Below, in pieces: positions 23,852-32,459 of a stretch of 37,825 nt of DNA. The position numbers and the translations under genes are program-made. This stretch comes from UASB124 sp041662445. GTDB taxonomy: Bacteria; Babelota; Babeliae; Babelales; RVW-14. The DNA lies in contig JBAZSL010000015.1 in assembly GCA_041662445.1 (NCBI GenBank), positions 1-37,825 of the forward strand, in the 5' to 3' direction. How positions within the stretch are numbered: the first letter of the stretch is position 1; each line of letters starts with the position of its first letter. A model generated the notes under the pieces. It saw only the letters and a list, made by a program, of their open reading frames with translations, did not search any database and was not told the origin of the DNA.

Positions 23852-24583
23852 ATGGCTACTCGTGACGTTGCTGGTGAACTTCTTTATGGCGCGCATCCTC
23901 TGATTGAGATGCTTAAGGCAAAAAAGCGCAAATTACTCTCTTTGTATACTACTAAACCTCTACCCAGGGCGTGGGATCGTATTGCCCCGTATTTGCCCAA
24001 GCATATCCCCAATATTCAATACGTAAGCCGGGATATTCTCGATCGCATGTCAGGCACAACTGATCATAACAACATTGTTGCCTGGGTTTCTCCCTTTCAT
24101 TACATGGCAAGGATATTTGATCCAACCAAAAAGCCATTTATTCTCATGCTTGATTCATTGCAAGACGTCCGCAACCTTGGAGCAATTCTGCGTTCAGCTT
24201 ACTGCATTGGAGTTGATGGCATTGTGCTCTGCAAAACCAAAGCGGCGCCACTGACTCCTGCCGCGTTTAAAGCATCTGCTGGATTGGCTGAGCACCTTGA
24301 TATCTATCAAGCGCCATCACTAAAACATGCAATCGGCGAGTTCAAGCGGGCCGGTTATAACTTTTATATGGCAGTTTTGGACGGAAAAAATGCCCGCAAT
24401 GTTGATTATCAATTACCCCTGTGCCTTGTTATCGGCAATGAGGCCGTTGGTATTACCCCAGATATAAAAAAGATGGGGATGGCGATCACTTTGCCACAAA
24501 AGACACCGGATATTTCGTTCAATGCCTCGGTTGCTGCCGGCATTCTCATGTTTCATATTTCAACCAAAATCGGCAAAATTTAG
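23852..24583 (+). CDS. rlmB: SpoU-family rRNA 2'-O-methyltransferase (RlmB-like)
   Basis: 243 residues. An N-terminal substrate-binding part (1-75, GELLYGAHPLIEML and later SGTTDHNNIVAWV) precedes a SPOUT trefoil-knot domain with its three motifs: DVRNLGAILRSA (Asn108, Arg114), VIGNEAVGI (193-201) and ISFNASVAAGI (221-231). RlmB methylates G2251 of 23S rRNA using S-adenosylmethionine; TrmH-like relatives act on other rRNA or tRNA sites, so the exact position is inferred. Start 23852 follows AAGGA. It is transcribed divergently from the binding-protein gene. Confidence 0.85.
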   Translation: MATRDVAGELLYGAHPLIEMLKAKKRKLLSLYTTKPLPRAWDRIAPYLPKHIPNIQYVSRDILDRMSGTTDHNNIVAWVSPFHYMARIFDPTKKPFILMLDSLQDVRNLGAILRSAYCIGVDGIVLCKTKAAPLTPAAFKASAGLAEHLDIYQAPSLKHAIGEFKRAGYNFYMAVLDGKNARNVDYQLPLCLVIGNEAVGITPDIKKMGMAITLPQKTPDISFNASVAAGILMFHISTKIGKI

Positions 24584-24654
24584 TTATTTTTTACTCAAAA
24601 AATGGCAATTCCGTTGACCTGGCTTTTTTTCTTTAAAAAAAGTTAAACCAATTG

Positions 24655-24684
24655 TTGATTTTTCAGAAACGATTCGCGTAAGAT
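24655..24684 (+). promoter_or_regulatory. Putative sigma-70-type promoter of the structured RNA
   Basis: TTGATT (24655-24660) and TAAGAT (24679-24684) are separated by 18 bases, close to the -35/-10 consensus. Transcription would begin near 24690, just upstream of the closing stem of the RNA. Confidence 0.45.
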
Positions 24685-24689
24685 AAAGA

Positions 24690-25004
24690 TAGAAATTGAC
24701 ATGTACGATACAAAGTTTCCAGACGGGCTACTCGTAATCGCATAGCGTGCACGAAAGTGTCTGCGATTGCTTAGATGCCTTGGTAAAACCGTATTGATTG
24801 TCCGCGTGATAACGATCGGTGGGGGCATTACGTAGCTTGGTCATAGAAATATGACAGCGGGTAAAGCGTATAAGGCAAGACTCCATGAAGCTGAACAGAG
24901 ACAAGTGGAAGAAACTGCCATCAATGCTAGTCCGCATAAGCTAGCGTTTAGCTTGTCTGGTATTAAGGGCCTTCGATGCTCGCTCATCGAGGGCTCTTTT
25001 TTTT
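24690..25004 (+). ncRNA. Unassigned structured RNA with closing stem and own terminator
   Basis: A 12-bp helix joins 24719-24730 (CCAGACGGGCTA) with 24949-24960 (TAGCTTGTCTGG), two G-U pairs included, closing a 242-nt domain. Inside are a 9-bp stem 24734-24742/24762-24770 capped by GCAC-GAAA-GTGT, a stem 24775-24779/24824-24828 enclosing more pairs, a perfect 6-bp hairpin GTCATA-GAAA-TATGAC (24840-24855), and GCTAG/CTAGC (24926-24945). Two GAAA tetraloops suggest tertiary folding. A strong intrinsic terminator follows and a promoter precedes. I could not match it to RNase P, tmRNA, SRP, 6S, or common riboswitch consensus. No convincing coding frame: the one that overlaps it at 24851 lacks an RBS. 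Confidence 0.6.
24966..25004 (+). terminator. Strong intrinsic terminator of the structured RNA
   Basis: A 13-bp stem (24966-24978 with 24985-24997; two G-U pairs) with loop CTCGCT is followed by eight T (24997-25004). It separates the RNA from the downstream ankyrin gene. Confidence 0.9.
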
Positions 25005-25040
25005 GTGCACATTTGCAGCCAAAAATAAGGGGGGGGACAT

Positions 25041-25514
25041 ATGAAGATCGTTATGTTTCTGAGTAGTTGTGGAGCCTTTTTACTGCTCGTAACACATGCT
25101 TATGGAATGGAAAACACGGCAACGCCATTGCTTGATGCTGCCGCTCAAGGGAACATTGCTGCAGTAGAAAATCTTCTTTGGAATGATGATGCTGATATTG
25201 AAGAATCAGACGCTGAGTGTAGAACGCCCTTCTTGACAGCAGTTGCGGCAGGGCATGAAGAGCTTGCCGATCTTTTGTTTCAATATGGAGCGTATACCTC
25301 TGCCACCGACTGGTGTGGCAATACCGCGTTACACGTAGCGGTGCTACATGGACGCATAAATATCATACCGCTGCTTTTAAAACTTGGATTTGATGGCGGA
25401 GAAGAGAATTGGAAAGGCCAGACACCATTGAGTATTGCCCAAGCAAAGGGACGAGCGGATATGGTTGAATTGATGGTTGTTGGATCAACCGTCAAAAATC
25501 TCTCAATAATCTGA
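25041..25514 (+). CDS. Exported ankyrin-repeat protein
   Basis: 157 residues with a signal peptide (MKIVMFLSSCGAFLLLVTHAYG). Three to four ankyrin repeats fill the rest, with ATPLLDAAAQGNIAAVENLL, RTPFLTAVAAGHEELADLLF, NTALHVAVLHGRINIIPLLL and QTPLSIAQAKGRADMVELMV. A run of eight G (AGGGGGGGGACAT) before the ATG serves as an over-long ribosome-binding site. The last 12 bases overlap the end of the convergent small membrane gene. Interaction partner unknown; export suggests an envelope or host target. Confidence 0.88.
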   Translation: MKIVMFLSSCGAFLLLVTHAYGMENTATPLLDAAAQGNIAAVENLLWNDDADIEESDAECRTPFLTAVAAGHEELADLLFQYGAYTSATDWCGNTALHVAVLHGRINIIPLLLKLGFDGGEENWKGQTPLSIAQAKGRADMVELMVVGSTVKNLSII

Positions 25515-25655
25515 CGGTTTTAATAATTTGATGCCAAGGTACACCAAATAAACTCCCAGCAAAAAGATAAAAAATTTGGGTATGTAGGGGAGGAGGAGGA
25601 GAAGGCCGAGGCAAAGAAGGACAAGGCCAAGTAGATTTTTACTAAACGGTTCCAT
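25503..25655 (-). CDS. Small two-helix membrane protein
   Basis: 50 residues from ATG 25655 (a longer start at 25694 is possible; GGAG sits 11 bases before 25655). The sequence is two hydrophobic helices, GLVLLCLGLLLLLPYI and FFIFLLGVYLVYLGIKLL, joined by PKF. It resembles short LiaF/DUF5668-type membrane proteins in pattern, but no family can be assigned. Convergent with the ankyrin gene, overlapping by 12 bases. Confidence 0.5.
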   Translation of the reverse strand: MEPFSKNLLGLVLLCLGLLLLLPYIPKFFIFLLGVYLVYLGIKLLKPSDY

Positions 25656-25779
25656 GGTTGGAAAACTCCCTTTGGATAAGTTTAATGTTTTCAAAAGATT
25701 TCAGTATACAAGGTTTTTGCTAAAAAATTTCATACGGTGGGATGGGATGCTGTTTTTACGCAGCATCCCTGAATTATTG

Positions 25780-27984
25780 TTATGGACGCAGTTCAAAGAC
25801 GAGTGGCCGCTGGCCTTGAGGTGCCCGTTGCGGAACTGGAGCGCATTTGCCAAGTTTGTTAGCAAGAATAATGGCACCGGCTCGCTGTGGAGTAAGTTCT
25901 TGCAACTGGTGTGTGTTTTTTAATACCCATTGGTAGGTTGCATACTCCTGCGGTATCCCAGAAAAGGTAACAAACCGAACTTCCTCAATAGTAGTTGATG
26001 GGTTTCGTTGAAGCCATTCAATGACAGCCTCAACTGCTTTAGGTGTTGCACGTTCAATGTTGTATTTAAAAATATTGGTACTGATAGGGCAAAACGCGAT
26101 ATATTTGAGCCCGGCTTCTTGTGCTCGATCAAGGCTGCTTGTATAGCAACTCTTTAAAGCTGCTTCATCTTGTGGGGTTGGCGGTCTATACCCCTCTTTG
26201 TAGTTAGCAGCCCTCAAATCTGGCCCAACGGCGTGGATAACATAGTCAACGCTCTTAGCTAAATTACCAAAAGCATGGGTAATGCCAGCTTCGCCAGGAA
26301 CGTAGTCAGATTCGGCACCATTGACATACTCATCTTGATCAATATCACCACGATAGCGAGTGGCCAGTAGACTTTGTGCTTTCTTCCGTCTAAGGACATC
26401 GCATTCATCTTTAAATTGGCGACCGCCAGCACCACCAACCGCAGCCCATATTCTCCCGTCAATGCCACCGCCGCCGTGTAATGCCCCATTTGCGGCATTA
26501 ACTATTGCTGCAGAATTTTTATTTGGAAACGTTTGTTCAATCAGGCTGCTATCAACCAGGGTTATATAGGTTTTGCTTTGTGGCACTGTTGGCGCAAATG
26601 ATGGCATTTGTGGTTGTGCGGGTGCTGGTTGCGGTAGAAAGGCTTCCCTGAACTCTGGGTGTTCTGAAAATTCAGCTTTCGCTCCTCGTACGTACGATGG
26701 TTCTTCAGGGTGTGGCAAAGGCTGACTTGGTTGCGGTTGAGTACTCAGCCAAAAGATTTGTGGAGCTTGCCCCTGTGGAACTTTTAATTTTTGCGCAGTT
26801 GGTGATGGCAGCTGTGCGCCTGTTGTACTCTTTTGAAGTATGGGCATAAGCAACTTGTTAGTTGCCTGTAAAATTGGCCGCTGATGTTCTTTTATTATGT
26901 TCGCAAATGTTTCGCTATAACGCGAATATTCGTCAGGCTCTTGACTGTAGGTAACAAAACGAACCTCTTTGATTGTGCTGGTTGGATGTTCCAACAACCA
27001 ATCAATAACGGCTTTAATTGCTGTGGGTGCTGCTGTCTTAGGATCATAGCCACAATTTCCGGTGCTTATAGAGCAAAAGGCGATAGATTGACATTTCATT
27101 TCATTTGCACGGTTAAGACACTCTTGATAAACACATTGAAGCGCAATTCTATCTACGAATTGACCCATTAAATCTCTTTTGGCAATCACGTACTGATTTT
27201 TTTGCCGATCCAACACACGCAAGTCTGGGCCAACTGCATTTATTATGTACGCAGCACGCTTTTTCAAATTACCAAATGCATCAGTGAGTCCGGCCTCACC
27301 AGCATCATAATTAGCCTCTTCTGTGTCTTTTATATCTTTTTCGGTAGGATTAAGAGCGCCGCGATTAGCACGATAAACATCAGCGTTCCATAGTTGCTGC
27401 TGCACAAGATCTTTTTTCTGTTTAAGTAGTTTGCATTGGGCTTCGAATTGATATGCCTCTTTACCCATTGCCTTTCGAATAACCGAATCAACCCCACCAC
27501 CTTCATCCTTGAACTCTTTATTCGCCGCGTTAACAATCGCAGCTTCGTCTGGTTTTTTGAATACCTGCTCGACCAGATCGCCATCGACCAATGTTATGTA
27601 TGGAGCTTCGAACATTGCTTCTTTTTCTTCCGCAACTAGGGGGCCTTCAGGATGTGGCGAATGTGGGATACGGCTATACTTCTCTTTGATGTATTCGTAT
27701 ATATTTTTCCCTTTAACTTTCTCCAGCTGAAACGCTTCTAAAATTTTTGGCCTCACCCACGTTGGCCGCCTCTCATCTTGCGGGGTTTCACAATAAGCAT
27801 GAGCAACAAATTTCTGTATCCCACAAAGTCTTTCCTTGAACTCTTTCCCCCTAAGTTCGTCGCGAACAAGCTCCTCCCTACTCTGCTGTTCCATTGCCCG
27901 GAGCGCTGGTGCGTAGAGGCAAAATATAACTCCTATGAACAAAAATACCTTTGACGCCATCAACGTTATGTGCAGCTTCTTCAC
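25780..27984 (-). CDS. Exported protein with two macrodomains
   Basis: 734 residues. A GTG start at 27984 is chosen: AAAGG lies six bases upstream and it gives a signal peptide ending PALRA. Macrodomain 1 spans about 128-365 (AAIVNAAN, GGGVDSVIRKAMG, INAVGPDL, SISTGNCGYD); a Pro/Gln-rich linker covers about 385-470; macrodomain 2 spans about 472-690 (AAIVNAAN, GGGGIDGRI, IHAVGPDL, PISTNIFKYN). Both keep the NAAN and GGG-D ADP-ribose loop; domain 2 lacks the Gly of the second loop (STN for STG). Each is followed by (V/A)PQGQ-x-P and an aromatic tail, so the whole module was duplicated. Reversal or reading of ADP-ribosylation outside the cytoplasm is expected. An intrinsic terminator separates it from DUF378. 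Confidence 0.85.
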   Translation of the reverse strand: MKKLHITLMASKVFLFIGVIFCLYAPALRAMEQQSREELVRDELRGKEFKERLCGIQKFVAHAYCETPQDERRPTWVRPKILEAFQLEKVKGKNIYEYIKEKYSRIPHSPHPEGPLVAEEKEAMFEAPYITLVDGDLVEQVFKKPDEAAIVNAANKEFKDEGGGVDSVIRKAMGKEAYQFEAQCKLLKQKKDLVQQQLWNADVYRANRGALNPTEKDIKDTEEANYDAGEAGLTDAFGNLKKRAAYIINAVGPDLRVLDRQKNQYVIAKRDLMGQFVDRIALQCVYQECLNRANEMKCQSIAFCSISTGNCGYDPKTAAPTAIKAVIDWLLEHPTSTIKEVRFVTYSQEPDEYSRYSETFANIIKEHQRPILQATNKLLMPILQKSTTGAQLPSPTAQKLKVPQGQAPQIFWLSTQPQPSQPLPHPEEPSYVRGAKAEFSEHPEFREAFLPQPAPAQPQMPSFAPTVPQSKTYITLVDSSLIEQTFPNKNSAAIVNAANGALHGGGGIDGRIWAAVGGAGGRQFKDECDVLRRKKAQSLLATRYRGDIDQDEYVNGAESDYVPGEAGITHAFGNLAKSVDYVIHAVGPDLRAANYKEGYRPPTPQDEAALKSCYTSSLDRAQEAGLKYIAFCPISTNIFKYNIERATPKAVEAVIEWLQRNPSTTIEEVRFVTFSGIPQEYATYQWVLKNTHQLQELTPQRAGAIILANKLGKCAPVPQRAPQGQRPLVFELRP

Positions 27985-28169
27985 AACAATCCTTTCTCTC
28001 ATGGTAAAGAACGAAGTCACTAGTGGTGATCATGAACAATGGAACGGTGACGTTGCAAATGTTTTGTGAAAAATGATGAGGCGAAGCTCTTTGGCGGAAT
28101 AGCTTCAAAAAAAATCATACAGAGCCCCGTTAAAGACAACTGAAAGGCACCGCATACATATCTCAGCCA

Positions 28170-28220
28170 GTAAAAAGGCCCTCGAGAACCGAGGGCCTTG
28201 CGGCAGTCCTTACGACTGCC
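28170..28220 (-). terminator. Twin hairpins, intrinsic terminator on the minus strand
   Basis: A perfect 10-bp stem AAGGCCCTCG/CGAGGGCCTT (28175-28199) is followed on the minus strand by a T-run (TTTTTAC). A second perfect 7-bp hairpin GGCAGTC/GACTGCC lies at 28202-28220, just before it in minus-strand order. It terminates transcripts from the DUF378 gene and leaves the macrodomain gene with its own promoter, in a 259-base leader (27985-28243). Confidence 0.85.
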
Positions 28221-28243
28221 AGTTTTCATAAACGTATGTGATA

Positions 28244-28444
28244 CTATTTTTCACATCTGAACAGAATCAGTCCCGTATAAAGTGCTGATAAACCAACGAG
28301 GGTATATACCATGCGTGAAACGTACGTCATGTCACCAAAAAGTATAGCAACAAGATCCATTCTTACCGTTCCGACCAAACCCCAGTTAATGCCTCCGATG
28401 ATGACCAAGATCAAGGCAGTGTAATCCAACATCGACAACTTCAT
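28244..28444 (-). CDS. DUF378 small membrane protein
   Basis: 66 residues from ATG 28444, preceded by AGGAGAGG. MLDYTALILVIIGGINWGLV and SRMVYTLVGLSALYTGLIL are the two membrane helices and the INWGLVG signature of DUF378. Function unknown; commonly a stand-alone inner-membrane protein. Confidence 0.9.
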   Translation of the reverse strand: MKLSMLDYTALILVIIGGINWGLVGTVRMDLVAILFGDMTYVSRMVYTLVGLSALYTGLILFRCEK

Positions 28445-28534
28445 AGCATCCTCTCCTTTGAAAAAAAGACCTACTAGAAGAACACGGTAAAAAATTGACA
28501 GAGTCTTTGTCAAGAGATCGCCACTACGCGGGTT

Positions 28535-29719
28535 TTAGTTTTTTTGATTCTCAAGCAGCGCGCCGGCTGAAGTCCATCCAACAATATGCCCTTTATTGAT
28601 TTCCCAATCTTTTTCGCCGCCGTAAACAAGAACATTATTTGAGGGATTAGTTTGGGTAAGGTCATTCCATGGCAGGAGTTTATCTAAAGCTTCAAGATCT
28701 GCTGTTTTTGATACCTTAATTTCAATGGGGGTAATGGCTCCACCCTGCTCAACAATGCAATCAATTTCAAAATCAGATTTGTCTCGCCAATAGTAGCAGC
28801 TTGGTCTCATGCCGCAATTAAACTGCTGCTTCAAAAAGTCTGCTACGATCATTGATTCAAAAATATTACCACGCATATAATTCGCGAAAAGTTGGTCGGA
28901 GTTGGTGAGACTAAGCAGTGAACAAACAATTCCAGGATCATAGAAAAATATTTTTGGAGACTTTATAACCCGTTTTCTAAAATCTTTATAATACGGCTCT
29001 AATAAAAAAATTATGTAGCACGATTGCAAGACCGAGAGCCATTGCTTTACCGCAGTCACACTTATTCCCAAATCGTCACTTATTGATGATAAATTCAAAA
29101 TTTGCCCATTACGACCTGCACATAGCCGCATAAAATCATTAAATCTATTAAGATCGGTAACATTTTTAAGAAGACGTACATCTCGTTCAAGATATGTATT
29201 GATATAACTGCCATACCAATCAACGATAGAAATTTCTTTCTTATAAAGCTCAGGATAAAACCCTTTGAAAAGTGTTTCATCTATCGTTGCAGGTAGTTTT
29301 CCTGCGAGCACTAACTCATGTATGGACAGCGGAAGCAAACTTAAAATTGCCACCCTTCCCGCCAAACTCTGGCTGATAGATTCGTTTAAGAGAAAATTTT
29401 GAGAGCCCGTTATAATAAAGTGACCTGGTTTATGGTACTCATCAATATAAATCTGTAAGTAAGAAAAAATTTCAGGGACATTTTGCGGCTCATCTATAAT
29501 CAAGCCAGGAGCCCCCATAAACTTTTTTAAAAAATTATGTGGATCGGCACGGAAAATAGATCGCGTATTGGGATCCTCAAAATTGACATACTCATGAGTT
29601 GGAAAAGTTTCTTTTGCTAACGTCGTTTTGCCTGATTGTCGTGGCCCAGTAATCGAAACTGCCGCAAATTGAGTGGCTAAAGATCTTACTTTTGCTTCCA
29701 ATGTTCTTTTTACTATCAT
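28535..29719 (-). CDS. AAA ATPase with DUF4143 nuclease-like domain (copy 3)
   Basis: 394 residues. Walker A GPRQSGKTT (25-33), Walker B LIIDE (73-77), ITGSQNFLL sensor region (102-110), a helix-turn-helix-like middle (about 205-230, LSSISDDLGISVTAVKQWL) and a C-terminal PD-(D/E)XK pattern with EID (318-320) and EIK (333-335), all catalytic residues present. GAGGTG five bases upstream supports the start at 29719. A perfect 14-bp-arm palindrome sits 12 bases before the start codon. Family role unsettled; ATP-dependent DNA-binding is the usual expectation. Confidence 0.9.
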   Translation of the reverse strand: MIVKRTLEAKVRSLATQFAAVSITGPRQSGKTTLAKETFPTHEYVNFEDPNTRSIFRADPHNFLKKFMGAPGLIIDEPQNVPEIFSYLQIYIDEYHKPGHFIITGSQNFLLNESISQSLAGRVAILSLLPLSIHELVLAGKLPATIDETLFKGFYPELYKKEISIVDWYGSYINTYLERDVRLLKNVTDLNRFNDFMRLCAGRNGQILNLSSISDDLGISVTAVKQWLSVLQSCYIIFLLEPYYKDFRKRVIKSPKIFFYDPGIVCSLLSLTNSDQLFANYMRGNIFESMIVADFLKQQFNCGMRPSCYYWRDKSDFEIDCIVEQGGAITPIEIKVSKTADLEALDKLLPWNDLTQTNPSNNVLVYGGEKDWEINKGHIVGWTSAGALLENQKN

Positions 29720-29731
29720 TTTTCACCTCGA

Positions 29732-29762
29732 GACAAGTTTAAACTCAGAGTTTAAACTTGTC
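29732..29762 (-). promoter_or_regulatory. Perfect palindrome upstream of DUF4143 ATPase copy 3
   Basis: Arms GACAAGTTTAAACT (29732-29745) and AGTTTAAACTTGTC (29749-29762) are perfect complements around CAG. Each arm contains GTTTAAAC, itself palindromic, so the site is also a tandem pair of 10-bp palindromes. Twelve bases upstream of the ATG. An autoregulatory operator is the simplest reading; no T-run follows, so it is not a terminator. Confidence 0.65.
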
Positions 29763-29796
29763 CAAAGACATTCAAAATGCAATAAAAAGACCTTTT

Positions 29797-30648
29797 TCAT
29801 TGGTCATCGGCTATCAAAAGTGGTTTATTGAGGCCAGCTTTGAAATAGAGATTGTCTAGACACAAAGATCTTTGTGTCTCATCTAATTCAAATATGGTGC
29901 ACTTTGGGATTGGCTCAACTTTCCCTAGATTTTGATAAGGGAGATACGTGCGGGCATAATTTCTGATTTGTGAGCGATGAAGATGGCAACATTGAATTGA
30001 AAGAGATGGGTTTGACAACATAAGCCCACTATGTTGAGCTTGATAAGCAATGGCAGGATCACAGCCCAAAATGCCCATTTTTATGGCATCATTTTCGAAT
30101 GGTGGAAGCGGGGTTTGAAATATCCATACATCCTGAGAAAAACCAAGTGGATAGAATTCAATGAGGGCCCCATTGTTGCGAACATCCCAGCGGGTTAATG
30201 CTAGAAATTTGTTATGTAGGTCACATGGCTCAAGAAGTGTTAGTGTTTCGTTAAAAAATATATCGGCATTACTGACAATTATTCTGCGATGGGGATACTC
30301 GCTGTTGGCGATTTTAAAAAAATATCCAAATGCTGCACGTTCTGTGATGTAAGAGATCTTTATATTTCTAGATTTTAAATAATGGAGTATCGCACTTTCC
30401 TGCTCATCGTCTTTAGAAATGTCATACAATACATGAATCGTATCGATGGATGGATGTTGCAAATTTTTTTCCATACACGTTATGAATTCTGTGGCTCTGT
30501 ATTTGTTTTTTTCATTATAAAGCGTGGTGAGAAGCGTAAATTTGCTCGAGGATACGTGGTCGCTCCCATGTCCTTGAAGATGATGAATACCGAAAGCAGC
30601 AGCAGTTAGTAACCACATACAACGTGCTAAAAAAGAATACCTATCCAT
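29797..30648 (-). CDS. Exported glycosyltransferase-like protein
   Basis: 283 residues; start 30648 follows AAGGGA. An N-terminal hydrophobic segment (about 8-24) is a signal peptide or anchor. The body starts KFTLLTTLYNEKN, the opening of nucleotide-sugar glycosyltransferases (GT-A), and has NADIFF at 127-132, a probable DxD-type metal motif (N-A-D), and DVWIFQTPL later. Transfer of a sugar to an unknown acceptor is inferred; the family is not identified. The gene is 23 bases after the outer-membrane-like gene and likely in the same transcript. Confidence 0.55.
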   Translation of the reverse strand: MDRYSFLARCMWLLTAAAFGIHHLQGHGSDHVSSSKFTLLTTLYNEKNKYRATEFITCMEKNLQHPSIDTIHVLYDISKDDEQESAILHYLKSRNIKISYITERAAFGYFFKIANSEYPHRRIIVSNADIFFNETLTLLEPCDLHNKFLALTRWDVRNNGALIEFYPLGFSQDVWIFQTPLPPFENDAIKMGILGCDPAIAYQAQHSGLMLSNPSLSIQCCHLHRSQIRNYARTYLPYQNLGKVEPIPKCTIFELDETQRSLCLDNLYFKAGLNKPLLIADDQ

Positions 30649-30671
30649 TAATTTTTCCCTTGTAACAAAAA

Positions 30672-31649
30672 TTAGAATCGTATGCCACATTTAAGATTGG
30701 CACTCCACATATCAAAGCTGTGGTTATAATCGGTGACTTGTGCACCTAACGAACAATAAAGTGATGACTGATGAACTGGTAGAACGACGCCAATATCGCA
30801 CAAAAAAGAAACCCAAAGGTCTGAAGGGGTAAGACTTTTTGTAAGGCCGTTGGCCATATCATAGTGTGGAGCTGGCATATAAAAACATTGAATGCCAAGA
30901 TCGCTTATAAAATTTTTAAACTGATAGGCAATAGTTGATTGGCATTTATACAGCTGATGCGCGTGAATTTTTATCGGGCAAAGTTCATAACCACTGTTAT
31001 TTTTCCATGCTTGTGCGTGGCGACTTGTTAAAAAAGTTACATTCGTATCAGTAAGCCAATCAATATGATGAAATTGATTTCCCCAGAGACGAACGAATAC
31101 ATCTAAGCCGGTTCCCCATGCAAAATGATTATCTAGCCCAATCCAATTTATTATCTTGTTGGGATCAAATAAAGCATGTTTTGGTGCCGGAATAATGCCA
31201 AAAAGGTATCCGGACAAGCTGAGTCTTTTTTTATTAAGGGCTTTCCAGCCAAGGGCAAGATGCGTATCGGCCAGACTTGATGAGGTATCTTGTTTGACAC
31301 GAAATGACTGGTCATGGATTTTTCCATGGTTCATAAGCGCCGCTGCATAGATTTGACTATATAACCCCTGGAGCACTTTATCCATGTACAGCGTACCTTG
31401 GAACCCAAGCCCATACGCTTGGCATTGTCCTGCAAGATGCTGACTTCTTTGGGTAAGCGCAAACAGATTTACTCGTGGATCGAAGTTACATGGCAGATAG
31501 GTATCGAGTTCTTGTGAGGCATTGATGGCCCCCAAAGGGCTATAAATATTATTCGGAACCCCTCTGATCCAGGTAGTTGGTACATAAGCATGTACGGCGC
31601 TCATGCCCATTATCAATAAAAATAAACAAAGTTTATGTAGAGATTTCAT
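30672..31649 (-). CDS. Outer-membrane beta-barrel-like protein
   Basis: 325 residues. Signal peptide MKSLHKLCLFLLIMGMSAVHA; mature chain has alternating hydrophobic and polar strands (YCSLGAQVTDYNHSF, SANLKCGIRF) and ends in Phe with an aromatic pattern (K-C-G-I-R-F) like the C-terminal signal recognised by the barrel-assembly machinery. No recognised porin motif. Indicates an outer membrane. GGGGGGCAAG precedes the start at 31649. Probable operon with the glycosyltransferase-like gene downstream. Confidence 0.6.
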   Translation of the reverse strand: MKSLHKLCLFLLIMGMSAVHAYVPTTWIRGVPNNIYSPLGAINASQELDTYLPCNFDPRVNLFALTQRSQHLAGQCQAYGLGFQGTLYMDKVLQGLYSQIYAAALMNHGKIHDQSFRVKQDTSSSLADTHLALGWKALNKKRLSLSGYLFGIIPAPKHALFDPNKIINWIGLDNHFAWGTGLDVFVRLWGNQFHHIDWLTDTNVTFLTSRHAQAWKNNSGYELCPIKIHAHQLYKCQSTIAYQFKNFISDLGIQCFYMPAPHYDMANGLTKSLTPSDLWVSFLCDIGVVLPVHQSSLYCSLGAQVTDYNHSFDMWSANLKCGIRF

Positions 31650-31791
31650 ATATGACTTGCCCCCCGGCATACAGGTAAAATGGCGTTTCTACGGTAGCCA
31701 CCGCTAGAATAAGACACCCCAATAATTAACAATAAAAACCAGCAAGATCCCACTCTAACGCATACCTAATTTATTGCAACAGGGGCTCTTA

Positions 31792-32328
31792 TTAAGCGAT
31801 AGAAACATGATAATGCTTACCCTGAAGCACCCCGCCTATATATTTTTGTTCGTAGATGATGGTGCTGTCACATGTAATGACTTCTTCCCCACAGAATTTC
31901 ACCAGTGATCCCTGTACATTGTTTTTGTAAGAAAACCGACCAATTCGCACTTCATCCGGGCCACGTAGCGGCATTTCTGATGGACACAAGAGCAGAGCCT
32001 TTTTTAAGAATGCAAAAACTTCCTGCCCGGTAGCGTCACATTTCTGTAGATTAGCTCGTATAGGTTCCACTATTCCCCCATAATAACCCATCATCCAGAC
32101 CGGCTGATCATTAAATCTGACGAGTTCCATCCCTCCATATGCCAATACTCCGCCATAGTAATCGCGATAATGCCATTGTCCATCTTGATAGATATACTCT
32201 TTGCAGCCGTTGACACGCGGAGGATCATTGGCCTCATTGGCATACGTTTGTTGTTTTGCTTTCTTTAAAAACGATAAGAATTCTGATGCGCTGATGGCTA
32301 TTTGCTCGCTATCTGAATGCTGAGTCAT
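31792..32328 (-). CDS. DUF5680-type protein
   Basis: 178 residues. The centre has the DUF5680 pattern: KEYIYQDGQWHYRDYYGG near 43-60, then FNDQPVWMMGYYGG, and FLKKAL...P.RGP downstream. No signal peptide is visible. Start 32328 with GAGGC upstream is preferred over 32364. DUF5680 is of unknown function and sometimes accompanies HTH regulators; none is adjacent here. Confidence 0.75.
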   Translation of the reverse strand: MTQHSDSEQIAISASEFLSFLKKAKQQTYANEANDPPRVNGCKEYIYQDGQWHYRDYYGGVLAYGGMELVRFNDQPVWMMGYYGGIVEPIRANLQKCDATGQEVFAFLKKALLLCPSEMPLRGPDEVRIGRFSYKNNVQGSLVKFCGEEVITCDSTIIYEQKYIGGVLQGKHYHVSIA

Positions 32329-32459
32329 AAGTCTGCCTCGATCTTGGTTGTTAAAATATTTCAAGTAAACCTAACTCATTCCCTTGGCAAGAACAAAAAA
32401 TTTTTGCTATGACAACCTAGCGTGTTTTTTCAATCTCATACTTAAAAAAGGGGAGAACC

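Noticed and set aside
24690..25004. RNase P, tmRNA or SRP RNA
   Set aside because: The GAAAGUCCGGGC/ACAGAA blocks of RNase P, the tRNA-like end of tmRNA and the GGAAGGAAGCAGCC loop of SRP RNA are all absent by eye; cmscan would settle it.
24851..25066. 71-codon frame inside the structured RNA
   Set aside because: It crosses the terminator, has no RBS, and shares no protein pattern; structure explains the region better.
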